In this document: positions 7,340-17,144 of the stretch, piece after piece | Layout: the number at the start of each line of letters is the position of its first letter | Position numbering within the stretch: position 1 is the stretch's first letter | DNA from: Porticoccaceae bacterium LTM1 | GTDB taxonomy: Bacteria > Pseudomonadota > Gammaproteobacteria > Pseudomonadales > Porticoccaceae | Direction of reading: 5' to 3' | Length of the DNA: 64,000 nt | Assembly: GCA_030252795.1 (NCBI GenBank) | Contig: CP127080.1 | Coordinates: 1,438,501-1,502,500, forward strand | The notes under the pieces: model-generated | Told to the model about the DNA's origin: nothing | The model's database searches: none | Seen by the model: the letters and a program-made list of their open reading frames with translations, nothing else | Program-made: the position numbers and the translations under genes

Positions 7340-9073
7340 TTGAGGAAATTAATTGCCTCTCTCAGATGCGCCCTGATTTCTGCAGGTGCCATCTTTATCA
7401 GTGCGCTATTACCCGCGCAGGCCGATCCTTTTGCTTATATATCCAGCCAAGAGACCGACAGTATTACGGTCATTGATACGGCTACTGACACCGTGGTCGA
7501 CGTTATCAACTTTGAATCACTGGGGTTTGCAGTTGCCGTCGACCCTTCCGGTTCCACTTTTTACATCGCCAGTGGTGGTAGCGCTTGCGCAACCTGCATT
7601 TCGGTTGTGGATACCACCACCAATGCGGTAGTCAACACGATCGAACTGGACCACAATCCAATTACCTTGGTCGTTAGCCCTGATGGCAGCAAACTCTATG
7701 CCTCCAGGAATGAAAGCAATACTAACTCGGCGACAGTGACGGTTATTAATACTGTCACACTTACCATCGACACCGTAATCGAACTGCCTCGTTCGGCATT
7801 GGACAATCGGGTAAACCCCCGCACAATGACACTTACGCCAGACGGCATGACGCTCTACGTCAACGACTTTACCGGTCAGCGGGTCATACTGATAGACACT
7901 GCCAGTCACACGATCTCTGGCGAAATCCTGGTCAATACTTGCCCGCTGGGCATGGATATCACACGCGATGGATCCAGGGTGTATGTGGCGAGCTTTTGCG
8001 CCCATGCGGTCAATGTGATCGACACATCGAGTAACACCGTTGTAGACACTATCTTCAACACTGGAGCCAGAACAGCCTACCTGGCAGTCTCACCGGATGG
8101 GTCCACTGTTTACGTCACCAATATCATCACCGACCATACGGTTACTGTTATTGATACCGCCACCAATTCCATCGTTGACACCATAGCGGTAGGTACTGAG
8201 CCCATCGAAGTTGCAGTGACGCCCGATGGGGCTAAGGTCTATGTACCCAATAAGGAAAGCAATTCAGTGTCTGTTATCGACACAGCTTCAAATACTGTCG
8301 TCACCACAATACCGAACATTGTCGCACCGAACTTCCTTGGTAACTTTATTGCCCAGGGAGTACCGCCTCACAGCCTGAATATTACGGCTGGCCCGTCCGG
8401 CATTCCTGACCCGGTAGCTTCCGGGGGCGGGGTAGAGTTGGATGTTACCGCTGTGGACTCCGAGGGCCATGAGCTGACTTACGCCTGGATGGCGGACTGC
8501 TCAAGCTGGACCGATGACAACGGCACATTTAACGACGCCGGTCTTCGTCAGCCCATCTGGACTGCGCCTGTCAACGAAACCGGCGACCCGCGTGAGTGCC
8601 TGATTAGCGTCAGGGTAGAGGATGGCAAAGGGCTTTTCGACCAGGGCAGTTATTCACAACGGGTTACCGAAGTTCCGCATAATTTGTCTATTACGGAAGG
8701 ACCGAGCGGCACCCCCAACCCGGTCGCTACCAGGGGTACCGTCAATTTGCATGTGGCTGCGACAGACAATCGCGGCCATGCGCTGAATTATCTTTGGACC
8801 TCCAATTGCCCCGAAAGCAGCTTTAACGACAATACCCTGCAACAGCCTGTATGGACCGCGCCGCCCAACAATACCGGTTCCACCCTGGAATGTGTTATCT
8901 CAGTCACTGTTGACGACGGCACAAACGGGTTTAGCGATGAGGGCTTTTTCGCTCAGCGGGTGTCTTCGGGGCCGACAGGGCAGGGCGTTCTTGATGTCAA
9001 ACCGACTACTGGCGCTGTAATCCCCCCATTTATAACCGAGCTTTTTAGTAGAGGATTAAGCCGCCAACATTAA
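7340..9073 (+). CDS. N-terminal half: YVTN beta-propeller plus Ig-like domains
   Basis: TTG at 7340 is chosen as start because GGAGGAG lies 6 nt upstream and a signal peptide follows (LRKLIASLRCALISAGAIF, then ISALLPAQADPF). An in-frame start at 7187 would place 51 unlike residues before it. Residues about 28-335 form repeats around VIDTATDTVVDVI, ISPDGSKLYAS and VYVTN, the YVTN-type surface propeller. Two Ig/PKD-like modules follow (SLNITAGPSGIPDPVASGGG and NLSITEGPSGTPNPVATRGT, each with a Cys pair). The last native residues are VLDVKPTTGA. The remaining VIPPFITELFSRGLSRQH is encoded by the IS end. A truncated exported propeller protein could still be made. Confidence 0.8.
   Translation: MRKLIASLRCALISAGAIFISALLPAQADPFAYISSQETDSITVIDTATDTVVDVINFESLGFAVAVDPSGSTFYIASGGSACATCISVVDTTTNAVVNTIELDHNPITLVVSPDGSKLYASRNESNTNSATVTVINTVTLTIDTVIELPRSALDNRVNPRTMTLTPDGMTLYVNDFTGQRVILIDTASHTISGEILVNTCPLGMDITRDGSRVYVASFCAHAVNVIDTSSNTVVDTIFNTGARTAYLAVSPDGSTVYVTNIITDHTVTVIDTATNSIVDTIAVGTEPIEVAVTPDGAKVYVPNKESNSVSVIDTASNTVVTTIPNIVAPNFLGNFIAQGVPPHSLNITAGPSGIPDPVASGGGVELDVTAVDSEGHELTYAWMADCSSWTDDNGTFNDAGLRQPIWTAPVNETGDPRECLISVRVEDGKGLFDQGSYSQRVTEVPHNLSITEGPSGTPNPVATRGTVNLHVAATDNRGHALNYLWTSNCPESSFNDNTLQQPVWTAPPNNTGSTLECVISVTVDDGTNGFSDEGFFAQRVSSGPTGQGVLDVKPTTGAVIPPFITELFSRGLSRQH
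9016..9054. repeat. IS left terminal inverted repeat
   Basis: The outer 12 bases TGTAATCCCCCC match the right end exactly. The inner part (ending GCTTTTTAGTAGAG) matches it imperfectly. Confidence 0.9.
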
Positions 9074-9886
9074 TTGCCTTGGCGGCACACCGCCAATGGC
9101 GGTATTTGGTCTTTCGTTATTGTATTGCCATAACCATTGGGTGGCCAATAGCTGGGCATGAGCAACGTTCTCGAACTGGTGCATATCCAACCATTCATGC
9201 CGAACGGTTCGGTTAAATCGCTCTATGTACGCATTCTGAGTTGGCTTGCCAGGTTGGATGTATAGCAGAGTAATACGTTGCTCGGTTGCCCAGTCAATTA
9301 GCTTCTGAGAGATATACTCCGGGCCGTTATCACAACGTATCGCCATTGGCTTCCCTCGCCATTCAATAATCTGCTCAAGGCTTCGTATCACTCTGCTGCT
9401 TGGCAAAGAGAGGTCAACCTCAATGCCTAAGCCCTCACGATTGTAGTCGTCCAGTACATTGAACGTACGCAATGAGCGACCATCAATTAGCCCATCGCTC
9501 ATAAAGTCCATCGACCAGACCTGATTAGGCGCTGTGGGCACATCAAGTTCGCCAGGATGGTCGCGTTTGATAAGTCGTTTGGGCTTTATTCGTAAATTTA
9601 GCTCCAGCTCCCGATAAATACGGTAAACCCGCTTATGATTCCAGGGAAAACCTTTTACATTCCGCAGGTAAAGGAAACACAAGCCAAACCCCCAGCGTCT
9701 GTGGGCCTCTGTCAAACTTAATAGCCAGCCTGCAATCTGTTGGTTCTCACATGAGAGCTTTGCCTGATAGCGGTAGCAAGTCTCACTAATGCCGAAGGTC
9801 GCACAGGCTAGACGGATGCTGATGCCATCCCGCTGAACAGCCTTTTGGGCCATTGCTTTGCGGCAGGATGGCCTTACAGCTTTCCC
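9056..9886 (-). CDS. IS3-family transposase OrfB (DDE integrase core)
   Basis: OrfB frame of the IS, read after a -1 slip at 9880-9886. A separate ATG exists at 9853 (265 residues, MAQKAVQRDGISIRLACATF). An HTH_21-like segment (RRWGFGLCFLYLRN, HKRVYRIYRELELNLR) is followed by the rve domain with the catalytic triad in VWSMDFMSDG (D), IRCDNGPEYIS (D) and NAYIERFNRTVRHEWL (E). All three acidic residues are present. It ends TAIGGVPPRQLMLAA near the left inverted repeat. The product acts with OrfA as the OrfAB transposase. The open frame extends upstream to 10021, but that part overlaps orfA in another frame and is not real protein. Confidence 0.9.
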   Translation of the reverse strand, partial: GKAVRPSCRKAMAQKAVQRDGISIRLACATFGISETCYRYQAKLSCENQQIAGWLLSLTEAHRRWGFGLCFLYLRNVKGFPWNHKRVYRIYRELELNLRIKPKRLIKRDHPGELDVPTAPNQVWSMDFMSDGLIDGRSLRTFNVLDDYNREGLGIEVDLSLPSSRVIRSLEQIIEWRGKPMAIRCDNGPEYISQKLIDWATEQRITLLYIQPGKPTQNAYIERFNRTVRHEWLDMHQFENVAHAQLLATQWLWQYNNERPNTAIGGVPPRQLMLAA

Positions 9887-10140
9887 TCGAGGGCCTCTTG
9901 GCGAAGCTCTGCTTTGATGCGCTCCTCGGCATACATCTTCTTCAGGCGGGCATTCTCTGCTTCCAGCTCTTTGAGGCGCTTCATCAAGGCGGCGTCCATA
10001 CCGCCATATTTTGAACGCCATTGATAAATCAGGGCTGTGCTGACACCGTGTTCACGAGCTAATTCGGCAACGGAAACGCCAGCCTCATGTTGCTTCAGTA
10101 TCGCCAGAATCTGGTGATCCGAAAACTTCGACTTCTTCAT
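9874..10140 (-). CDS. IS3-family transposase OrfA
   Basis: 88 residues from the ATG at 10140, preceded by AAGGAG at optimal spacing; an in-frame GTG at 10161 lies before that ribosome-binding site and is less likely. MKKSKFSDHQILAILKQHEA with VAELAREHGVSTALIYQWRS is the HTH_Tnp_1 DNA-binding domain, and LKELEAENARLKKMYAEERI is the leucine-zipper coil typical of IS407/IS51-group OrfA. It overlaps the OrfB frame by about 13 nt at the slippery heptamer. Confidence 0.92.
   Translation of the reverse strand: MKKSKFSDHQILAILKQHEAGVSVAELAREHGVSTALIYQWRSKYGGMDAALMKRLKELEAENARLKKMYAEERIKAELRQEALEGKL
9880..9886 (-). other. programmed -1 frameshift site
   Basis: Read on the minus strand, the heptamer GGGAAAG has the X-XXY-YYZ form. 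In the orfA frame it is G GGA AAG, and slipping back one base gives GGG AAA, which continues into orfB. It sits four codons before the orfA stop (GGA AAG CTG TAA), as expected for IS3-family OrfAB production. No stem-loop was verified. Confidence 0.65.
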
Positions 10141-10170
10141 AGATAACTCCTTCTGATTCACATCATAAAA

Positions 10171-10211
10171 GTCTCTACTTAAAAGCGCGATTATTTTTCG
10201 GGGGGATTACA
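10171..10211. repeat. IS right terminal inverted repeat
   Basis: Complement of the left end: 12 identical outer bases, then an imperfect match including GTAGAG and GCGCTTTTAAG-like blocks. The orfA promoter should lie just inside it. Confidence 0.9.
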
Positions 10212-10215
10212 GCGC

Positions 10216-13200
10216 GAATTTCAGGGGGCCTATAGGCGGGCCATTTACCCGCTCGCTGCCCGGAGACATTATTATTCTGCCAGCCATTCATACATTTCTT
10301 CTCGAAAATACAGGCGGAGAGCCCATAACCGCCACCGTACAACGAACGCCGGCAGGAGCCGACTGGGTGAGTCTTACCTCCTCTGGCGGGGGCTGCGCGC
10401 TTGGTATTGCCTGCATCATTGAAATTGATCCCCAGGAAAAGAGGGATGTCACTGTAACGACCAATGGACAGGCTAATCTACTGGCGCTCGGTGAATACAG
10501 CGTCAACATCCAGTTTACAAATGGCACCAATCACAATGGCGATACCATCCGCCCCATTAATCTTACGGTTGAACCGGCGGACCACATTCCCCCGATCGTC
10601 GTCGGGCCAGCTGATGTCACCATAAAAGCCGAGGGCTTGCTCACCGATATCACAGGTAAGGTCGGCGAGGCGGTGGCAATCGACAATATCGACGGTGTAC
10701 TACAGGCTGAGCCCTTTATTGGAGGCCAACCGGGCTTGGGGGCTTTTGGAGTGGGCGAGATATTTATCGAGTGGCGCGCAACAGACAGCTCCGGCAATAC
10801 GGGAAACGATTTCCAGAAAGTGACTATCGTGGATAAAACGCCGCCGGAACTTACCCTGCCGCCCGATAAAACCAGGATTGTGACCACCATGTCCCAACTG
10901 CCTGTTTTCGTCAATATTGGAGATGCAACCACGACGGATATTCATGATCCTGACACGCCGACTCTTTCAAATGACGCGCCCACGAATTCCATGTTCCCGC
11001 TGGGGGAAACCTTTATTACATGGACCGCGGTAGACTGGAAAGGAAACAAAAGGGTTGCGGTGCAGAAGATCACTGTGGTGCTTCAGCCTGGTGACCTAGC
11101 GGGCGTCGAACTGATTCAGACCTCTCAGGATCTTGAGAATAGTGTGCGGTTGATAGATGGAAAGACCACTTTGTTGCGCGCTTATTTTAAAAGTCTCAAC
11201 GGCAGAAACAATACCTTCCCGGGATTGAAATTAACAGCCACCCGTAATGGCCAACCGTTGTCACCGTCGGTATTATTCCCGCGAAACTTCAATGTGATTT
11301 CCACGGCATTTCCCAATGTATTGGATCTGCGGGCCAACCCACAGCCAGCTGATGGTACTAACCCGGATGGCAGCAGACTAAACAATGGCCGCACCCGTCG
11401 AGCGAATTTGGCCAATCTGGCATCCGAGTTTATTTTGCCCAATGACTGGACGACGGGAACAGTGACATTCAGCTTGGTGTTCGATGATTTTGTTGACGTG
11501 GATTGCGCGAATGTTGTCGGACCCGTAAACCCAGACTGCAGCATCACCAAGACCTTTGCTCTTTCCGAAGAGATGGAGCTGAAAATGGTCACGGTCAGTT
11601 TTACCCCGAGCGATGACAGCTCCGCACCTTTTTCCACCACCATCCAGGATCTGATCAACGAGCGCAATCATATTATGGCGCAATTCCCGGTAAGCGAGAT
11701 TGATGCCACCGTAGGCGCCATCTCTTATCCGGATATCCTTCAAGTAGGATTTGATATCTTTACTATCGATTATGATGGCCGGGACCTGTTCGATGACATT
11801 CTGAGTTCGCTGGATGACATGCGGGACTCGGATTCCTGCTATGAGACATTTGGAGACTGCCAGAGAATTTACTATGCACTCGCCACCAACAACAATGGTG
11901 AGGATCTTGATGGCGACGGTGTATTTGATCGTACAACCGCGATATTCAACAAAGAGGGCGGTGGAACGGTATTAGGCCTCGGGCAAAACCCTGGCAGGGC
12001 GTCTGCCGGCCTGCGCGGCAGAGTCGGTACCAGCGGTCAGGAGATTGGCCATAACTTTGGTATGAGTCACACACTTTGGAAGGATGAAGGTACTATCTTT
12101 TTCGATGGCATCGGCCCCTGCGATGCCCCGGTGAGTGACAGTGACGAGCCGTTTTTCCCCTATATCAACAACGTTGACGGAAGCCGCAGGTCCACGCTCG
12201 GCCCGCTGTTACCAGACAAAGATGTGGTCATCGGCTGGGAATCCGACAGGGACCGCATGCTGCCCATTGTCGATGCGTCGGACACCATGAGCTATTGCCC
12301 CGAAACGGCATGGCCCTCAAAATTTACCTATCACCGCTTCTGGTCCAATATCCTCGCCATATTCGGGCTTGGTGCCTCGCCTTCGTCGAGCGCACTGTCC
12401 GCCAGTGAGTTTTCGTCTTCAGCAGAAGTGACAGCCGAGTCACTGGAATTTGCTGAAGCCATCAGTTTCGTACGCGGCTTCGTTCGCCACGATAACGAAG
12501 AAGATGAAGTCATTTTCAAACCGACCGGGCTGCTAGTGGATCCGCCGGTAGCGCCTCCGATGCAACCCGCAGGTGATTTTGCTCTGCGGCGCTTTGATCA
12601 GTTCGGGGCTCTGGTGGATGAAGTGAATTTCGCGGCCTCTCATGTGGATTACCGATTGTCCCCCGGCTCTACTCCAATACCCGCATCTGATTACTTCTCC
12701 ATTCCATTCCCATTCAACCAGCGGGTGGAAAAAGTCGAATTGTTCCACGAGGGCCACCTTTTGGGCCAGATGGAAGCCAGTGACAACGGGCCTGAAGTCG
12801 AGCTGATGTTTCCAAACGGTGGCGAGACCCTGTCTGGCGATTCGGTAACCGTAACCTGGAAGGGACGAGACAGGGATAGGGATGAACTGGTCTATGATGT
12901 TCAATTCAGCCCGGACGGTGGCAGTACCTGGGAGACCATCATTGTCAATTACGCGGATACCTCCCTTGATGTGAACCTGAATAATCTGCCGGGTACTGAC
13001 AACGGGCTGATACGGGTCTATGCAAAAGATGGCTTCCATGTTGCTCACGACACCTCCGAAGGCACCTTCATCAAATCCAACAGCCCGCCGCTGGTCAGTA
13101 TTTTGCTGCCTTACGGCAACGAGATAATCGCGGGTGAGCAGCTACTGGTCTTGAAAGGTACTTCCGACGACAGGGAGGACGGCCATCTGCCAGACAGCAA

Positions 13201-13722
13201 CCTGAACTGGACATCTGATATTGATGGTTTGCTGGGCAATGGACACAATTTGAATGTCTCTGCAGCCTCACTCACACCCGGCGAACACAGGATTACTTTG
13301 CATGGAGAGGACGCTGACGGCGCCAGTAGTTCGGACAATAGAAAAGTCCTTGTCTTTGGCCATGACCTTCCGCCTATGGTAATTGCCGGCGTGAATGTAA
13401 GCCCCGATACTCTTTGGCCGATAAACCATAAAATGATACCCATTCAGGTCGAGGTGGATGTGCGATCCATCCCGCTGCCAGAGGCACCCGAGTGCACTAT
13501 CACGTCGATTGTAAGCTCTGAAGATGCGGATGGCCTTGGGGACGGTCACACAGCTGTGGATTACAGAATTACCGGACCACTGACGGCTGAAGTTCGGGCA
13601 GAGCGCTCTGGCAAGGGGGGGGCAGGAAATATTCCATCCATGTCGAATGCTCTGCCAACGATGGGGAGAAGCAGCTTAACGCCAGCAGCGTGGGCATCAT
13701 AACTGTTCCACACAATCGCTAA
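10216..13722 (+). pseudogene. C-terminal half: BACON/HYR/metzincin/Ig domains
   Basis: The open frame continues the interrupted gene from AAT at 10217. It starts with NFRGPIGGPFTRSLPGD, an Ig-like domain of the BACON type, so the gene has no start of its own. Two HYR domains follow (DNIDGVLQAEPF and EIFIEWRATDSSGNT; then TPPELTLPPDKT). The protease core is GQEIGHNFGMSH, a metzincin H-E-x-x-H-x-x-G-x-x-H motif with Gln for the first His, followed by the Met-turn SDTMSYC. Later domains include LMFPNGGETLSGDSVTVTW and YAKDGFHVAHDTSEGTF. A G8 run at 13615-13622 shifts the frame. With one more G the frame reads KYSIHVECSANDGEK and ends TVPHNR at 13722. Confidence 0.8.
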
Positions 13723-13799
13723 ACGGTATTCATTGCTTTGCTGAAAAGCGAGCCCAGTTTCTATATTTGCACAACATACACCCAAGCCATTAGAGGCAT

Positions 13800-14035
13800 T
13801 CACCCAATATTGAATCGTTAAACAGCGTCATCCGCAGGTCATTAAAAAGCGAAAGCTCTTTCCCACAGATGATTCGGCTCGAAAGGTGATTTATCTGGCA
13901 ATCATGGATTGTATCAAAAAGTGGACGATGCCAATACGAAATTGGAAAGCGGCCCTGAGAGACTTATGATCGAGTACGAAGTCTGCCTGAAATGCTACGT
14001 TTAACCCGCGGCAGTTACACAATTAAAATTACAAG
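13800..14035 (+). pseudogene. IS256-family (mutator) transposase 3' remnant
   Basis: Shifting frames give IESLNSVIRRSLKSESSFP, then TDDSARKVIYLAIMDCIKKW, TMPIRNWKAALRDL, then MIEYE. These follow the C-terminal order of IS256 transposases (TTNAIESLN..., FPSDDAATKLIYLAL, KWTMPIRNWKAAL). At least two frameshifts are present. The stretch GGCAGTTACACAATT at 14010-14024 resembles an IS256-type terminal repeat, so the element end probably lies near 14030, just before the roxA stop. Only the last ~80 codons remain. It is dead and marks the right edge of the accessory patch. Confidence 0.7.
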
Positions 14036-14052
14036 AACCGTTATTGAGCTGC

Positions 14053-15192
14053 TCAATATTCGATAAATAACGCCCCATACTCCACCAACTGCTCAATCAC
14101 ATCCTTACTCTCTGGTACCAGCAAATACGATTGCAGGCTATAAAGCTCCAGCGGCTCGTCACTGCAGAGCAGCTCAGCAAAAGCAAGATCGGTTTTTACC
14201 GCTTCGCCATCAACAAACAGTTCCGCCTTTTTCTCGTTCAGTTTCGCAAACGCAAAACGTGATGCAGGGTGGCGTTCGAGGTGGGCGCCTTGTTCCAGCG
14301 CGTCCAGCCATTGTTGTGGCTGGCCATCGGAAATTTCCAGCTCCGGATATTTGCGCATTGTCATGTAGCGGCCGAGCCAGTTGCGGAGTAGTTGTTCGTC
14401 AAGCAGGGCTTCGCTGAGGATTTCCTTCAGGCGATTGATTGCCGCCGGGGTTACTTCACCGGGGTGTTGGAGGATCTCGTTCGGGTCTGTATAGCGCTGG
14501 TGGTCACGATGCTGTGAAATCGCATCGGTGGCGACATCGTCAATAATTTCGCCAACGCTGGGTGCACGGAAGCCGATGGAGTAGGTGAGGCAATCATCTA
14601 CTGCAACACCATTATGGCTGTATTGTGGCGGCAGGTAGAGCATATCGCCGGCTTCCAGTGTCCACTCCTGTTCGACTTCAAACTGATCCAGAATTCGCAG
14701 TTTGGTGCCGGCAACGCGGGGACTTTCATCGTCGGCTTTGGGGCCAACCTGCCAGTGGCGTTTACCGTAACCCTGAATCAGGAATACATCGTAGTAATCA
14801 AAATGAGGGCCAACGCTGCCGCCTTTGGGGGCGTAGCTCACCATCAGGTCGTCCAGTCGCCAGCTTGGCAGAAAACGAAACTGTTCCAGCAGGGCTTTGG
14901 CTTCCGGTACCCACTGGTCCACGGCTTGGATCAACAGGGTCCAGTTCTCTTCCGGCAGTTTGGCAAAGGTCTCTTCGTCAAATGGGCCATTGAGGAGTTG
15001 CCAGGGGCCTTCCGGGCCTTGCTCCATCACAATGCGGGATTCCACGTCTTCTTCCAGCGCCAGGCCGGCCAGTTCGTCTGGCGATAGTGGCGATTCAAAA
15101 TCGGGGAAGGCGTTGCGGACCAACAGCGGCTTTTGCTGCCAGTAGTCGCGGAGGAATTCTTCGATTGTGATATTGCCGAGGTGGGTAAGCAT
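14053..15192 (-). CDS. roxA: ribosomal protein L16 arginine hydroxylase (cupin/JmjC)
   Basis: 379 residues, Fe(II)/2-oxoglutarate-dependent oxygenase of the RoxA/YcfD type that hydroxylates an Arg of ribosomal protein L16. The iron site is visible as HFDYYD (His and Asp of HxD) in GGSVGPHFDYYDVFLIQGYG and the distal His in LPPQYSHNGVA. RHWQVG and LEAGDMLYLPP are standard jelly-roll strands. The start is the ATG at 15192 (MLTHLGNITIEEFLRDYWQQ). The open frame extends to 15261, but the extra 23 residues run into a palindromic repeat. It is downstream of purB on the same strand, separated by a repeat cluster. A diverged copy of its last 35 codons lies at 6850-6956. Confidence 0.92.
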   Translation of the reverse strand: MLTHLGNITIEEFLRDYWQQKPLLVRNAFPDFESPLSPDELAGLALEEDVESRIVMEQGPEGPWQLLNGPFDEETFAKLPEENWTLLIQAVDQWVPEAKALLEQFRFLPSWRLDDLMVSYAPKGGSVGPHFDYYDVFLIQGYGKRHWQVGPKADDESPRVAGTKLRILDQFEVEQEWTLEAGDMLYLPPQYSHNGVAVDDCLTYSIGFRAPSVGEIIDDVATDAISQHRDHQRYTDPNEILQHPGEVTPAAINRLKEILSEALLDEQLLRNWLGRYMTMRKYPELEISDGQPQQWLDALEQGAHLERHPASRFAFAKLNEKKAELFVDGEAVKTDLAFAELLCSDEPLELYSLQSYLLVPESKDVIEQLVEYGALFIEY

Positions 15193-15243
15193 CGTTGGTT
15201 CCGCTTGTGAGTGTGGATTTTTAAGCATCGAAGACGCTGGTTT

Positions 15244-15430
15244 GCTTCGCTGCGCTCGCAATGACGGGTGCCATTTTACCGGAATATCGTCATTGCGAAG
15301 GAGCGGAGCGACTGCGGCAACCTAGTGACTTTTAGTGCCTATCCCCGCGAAGGCGGGGATCCACTTTTTAAACCATGGATTCCCGCCTGCGCGGGAATGA
15401 CGTGCGGTTTATTCCCGCTTTCGCGGGAAT
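15244..15430. repeat. REP-like palindrome cluster between purB and roxA
   Basis: Three short palindromes of the form ATTCCCGC-N-GCGGGAAT lie at 15341-15360, 15379-15398 and 15411-15430. A second type forms TCGCAATGACG (15256-15266) and CGTCATTGCGA (15288-15298), an 11-bp inverted pair. Together they fill the spacer and could form stacked hairpins in the purB-roxA transcript. Related ATTCCCGC palindromes recur at 20811-20873. Confidence 0.8.
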
Positions 15431-15441
15431 GACGGTATGGC

Positions 15442-16905
<1,464 letters not shown>

Positions 16906-16932
16906 TTATTGCGTGCGTTGCCCAAAACATTT

Positions 16933-17099
16933 GAGATCCTTCGCTTTGCTCAGGATGGCTGTGGAGAGGCAGCTATTTGGGTGAGGTCGAAAACAATAGA
17001 GATCCTTCACTTCGTTCAGGATGACAATTAAGGTAAGGGCTGCGTTTAGTGCGACTTGCCCCCAATAATGGTTGTCATCCTGAACGAAGTGAAGGATCT
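16933..17099. repeat. second palindromic repeat family
   Basis: A 26-bp perfect inverted repeat runs from 17000-17025 (AGATCCTTCACTTCGTTCAG...) to 17074-17099 (...GAAGTGAAGGATCT). A third partial copy, AGATCCTTCGCTTTGCTCAG, is at 16933-16952. This fills most of the 332-bp gap between purB and the helicase gene (16813-17144), in which I see no ORF. Confidence 0.8.
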
Positions 17100-17144
17100 G
17101 GGTATAGTTTCGCTACGCTCAGAATGGCACTCGACGAATACTGC

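Larger units (their letters stand above)
9016..10211 (-). mobile_element. intact IS3-family element (IS407/IS51-like), 1196 bp
   Basis: The element is bounded by TGTAATCCCCCC at 9016 and its complement ending at 10211, flanked by the direct repeat GCGC (9012-9015 and 10212-10215), a 4-bp target duplication. It carries two overlapping minus-strand frames typical of IS3: a helix-turn-helix OrfA and a DDE-type OrfB linked by -1 frameshifting. Both frames, both ends and the target repeats are intact, so the insertion is recent and the element is probably functional. Its length plus the 4-bp duplication is 1200 bp, a multiple of three. Confidence 0.95.
7340..13722 (+). pseudogene. giant secreted YVTN/Ig/HYR/metzincin protein, interrupted by an IS
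   Basis: Removing the IS (9016-10211) and one 4-bp target repeat joins two open frames into one reading of about 1720 codons: GGC GC + G AAT TTC gives TTGANFRGPIGGPF across the junction. Order of parts: signal peptide, seven-bladed YVTN beta-propeller, two Ig/PKD-like domains, a BACON-like Ig domain split by the IS, two HYR domains, a linker, a metzincin-type protease domain, and three more Ig-like domains. Three lesions are visible: the IS itself, a first zinc-ligand His replaced by Gln at 12038-12040, and a frameshift in a G8 run at 13615-13622 that removes the true C-terminus (restored frame ends GIITVPHNR at 13722). The gene is broken, but the sequence between lesions is well preserved, so inactivation looks recent. 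Confidence 0.85.

Noticed and set aside
10367-13702. Treating the right half of the large gene as an independent gene starting at its first start codon
   Set aside because: The frame is open back to the IS edge and completes an Ig-like domain cut by the IS. There is no signal peptide or ribosome site at 10367.
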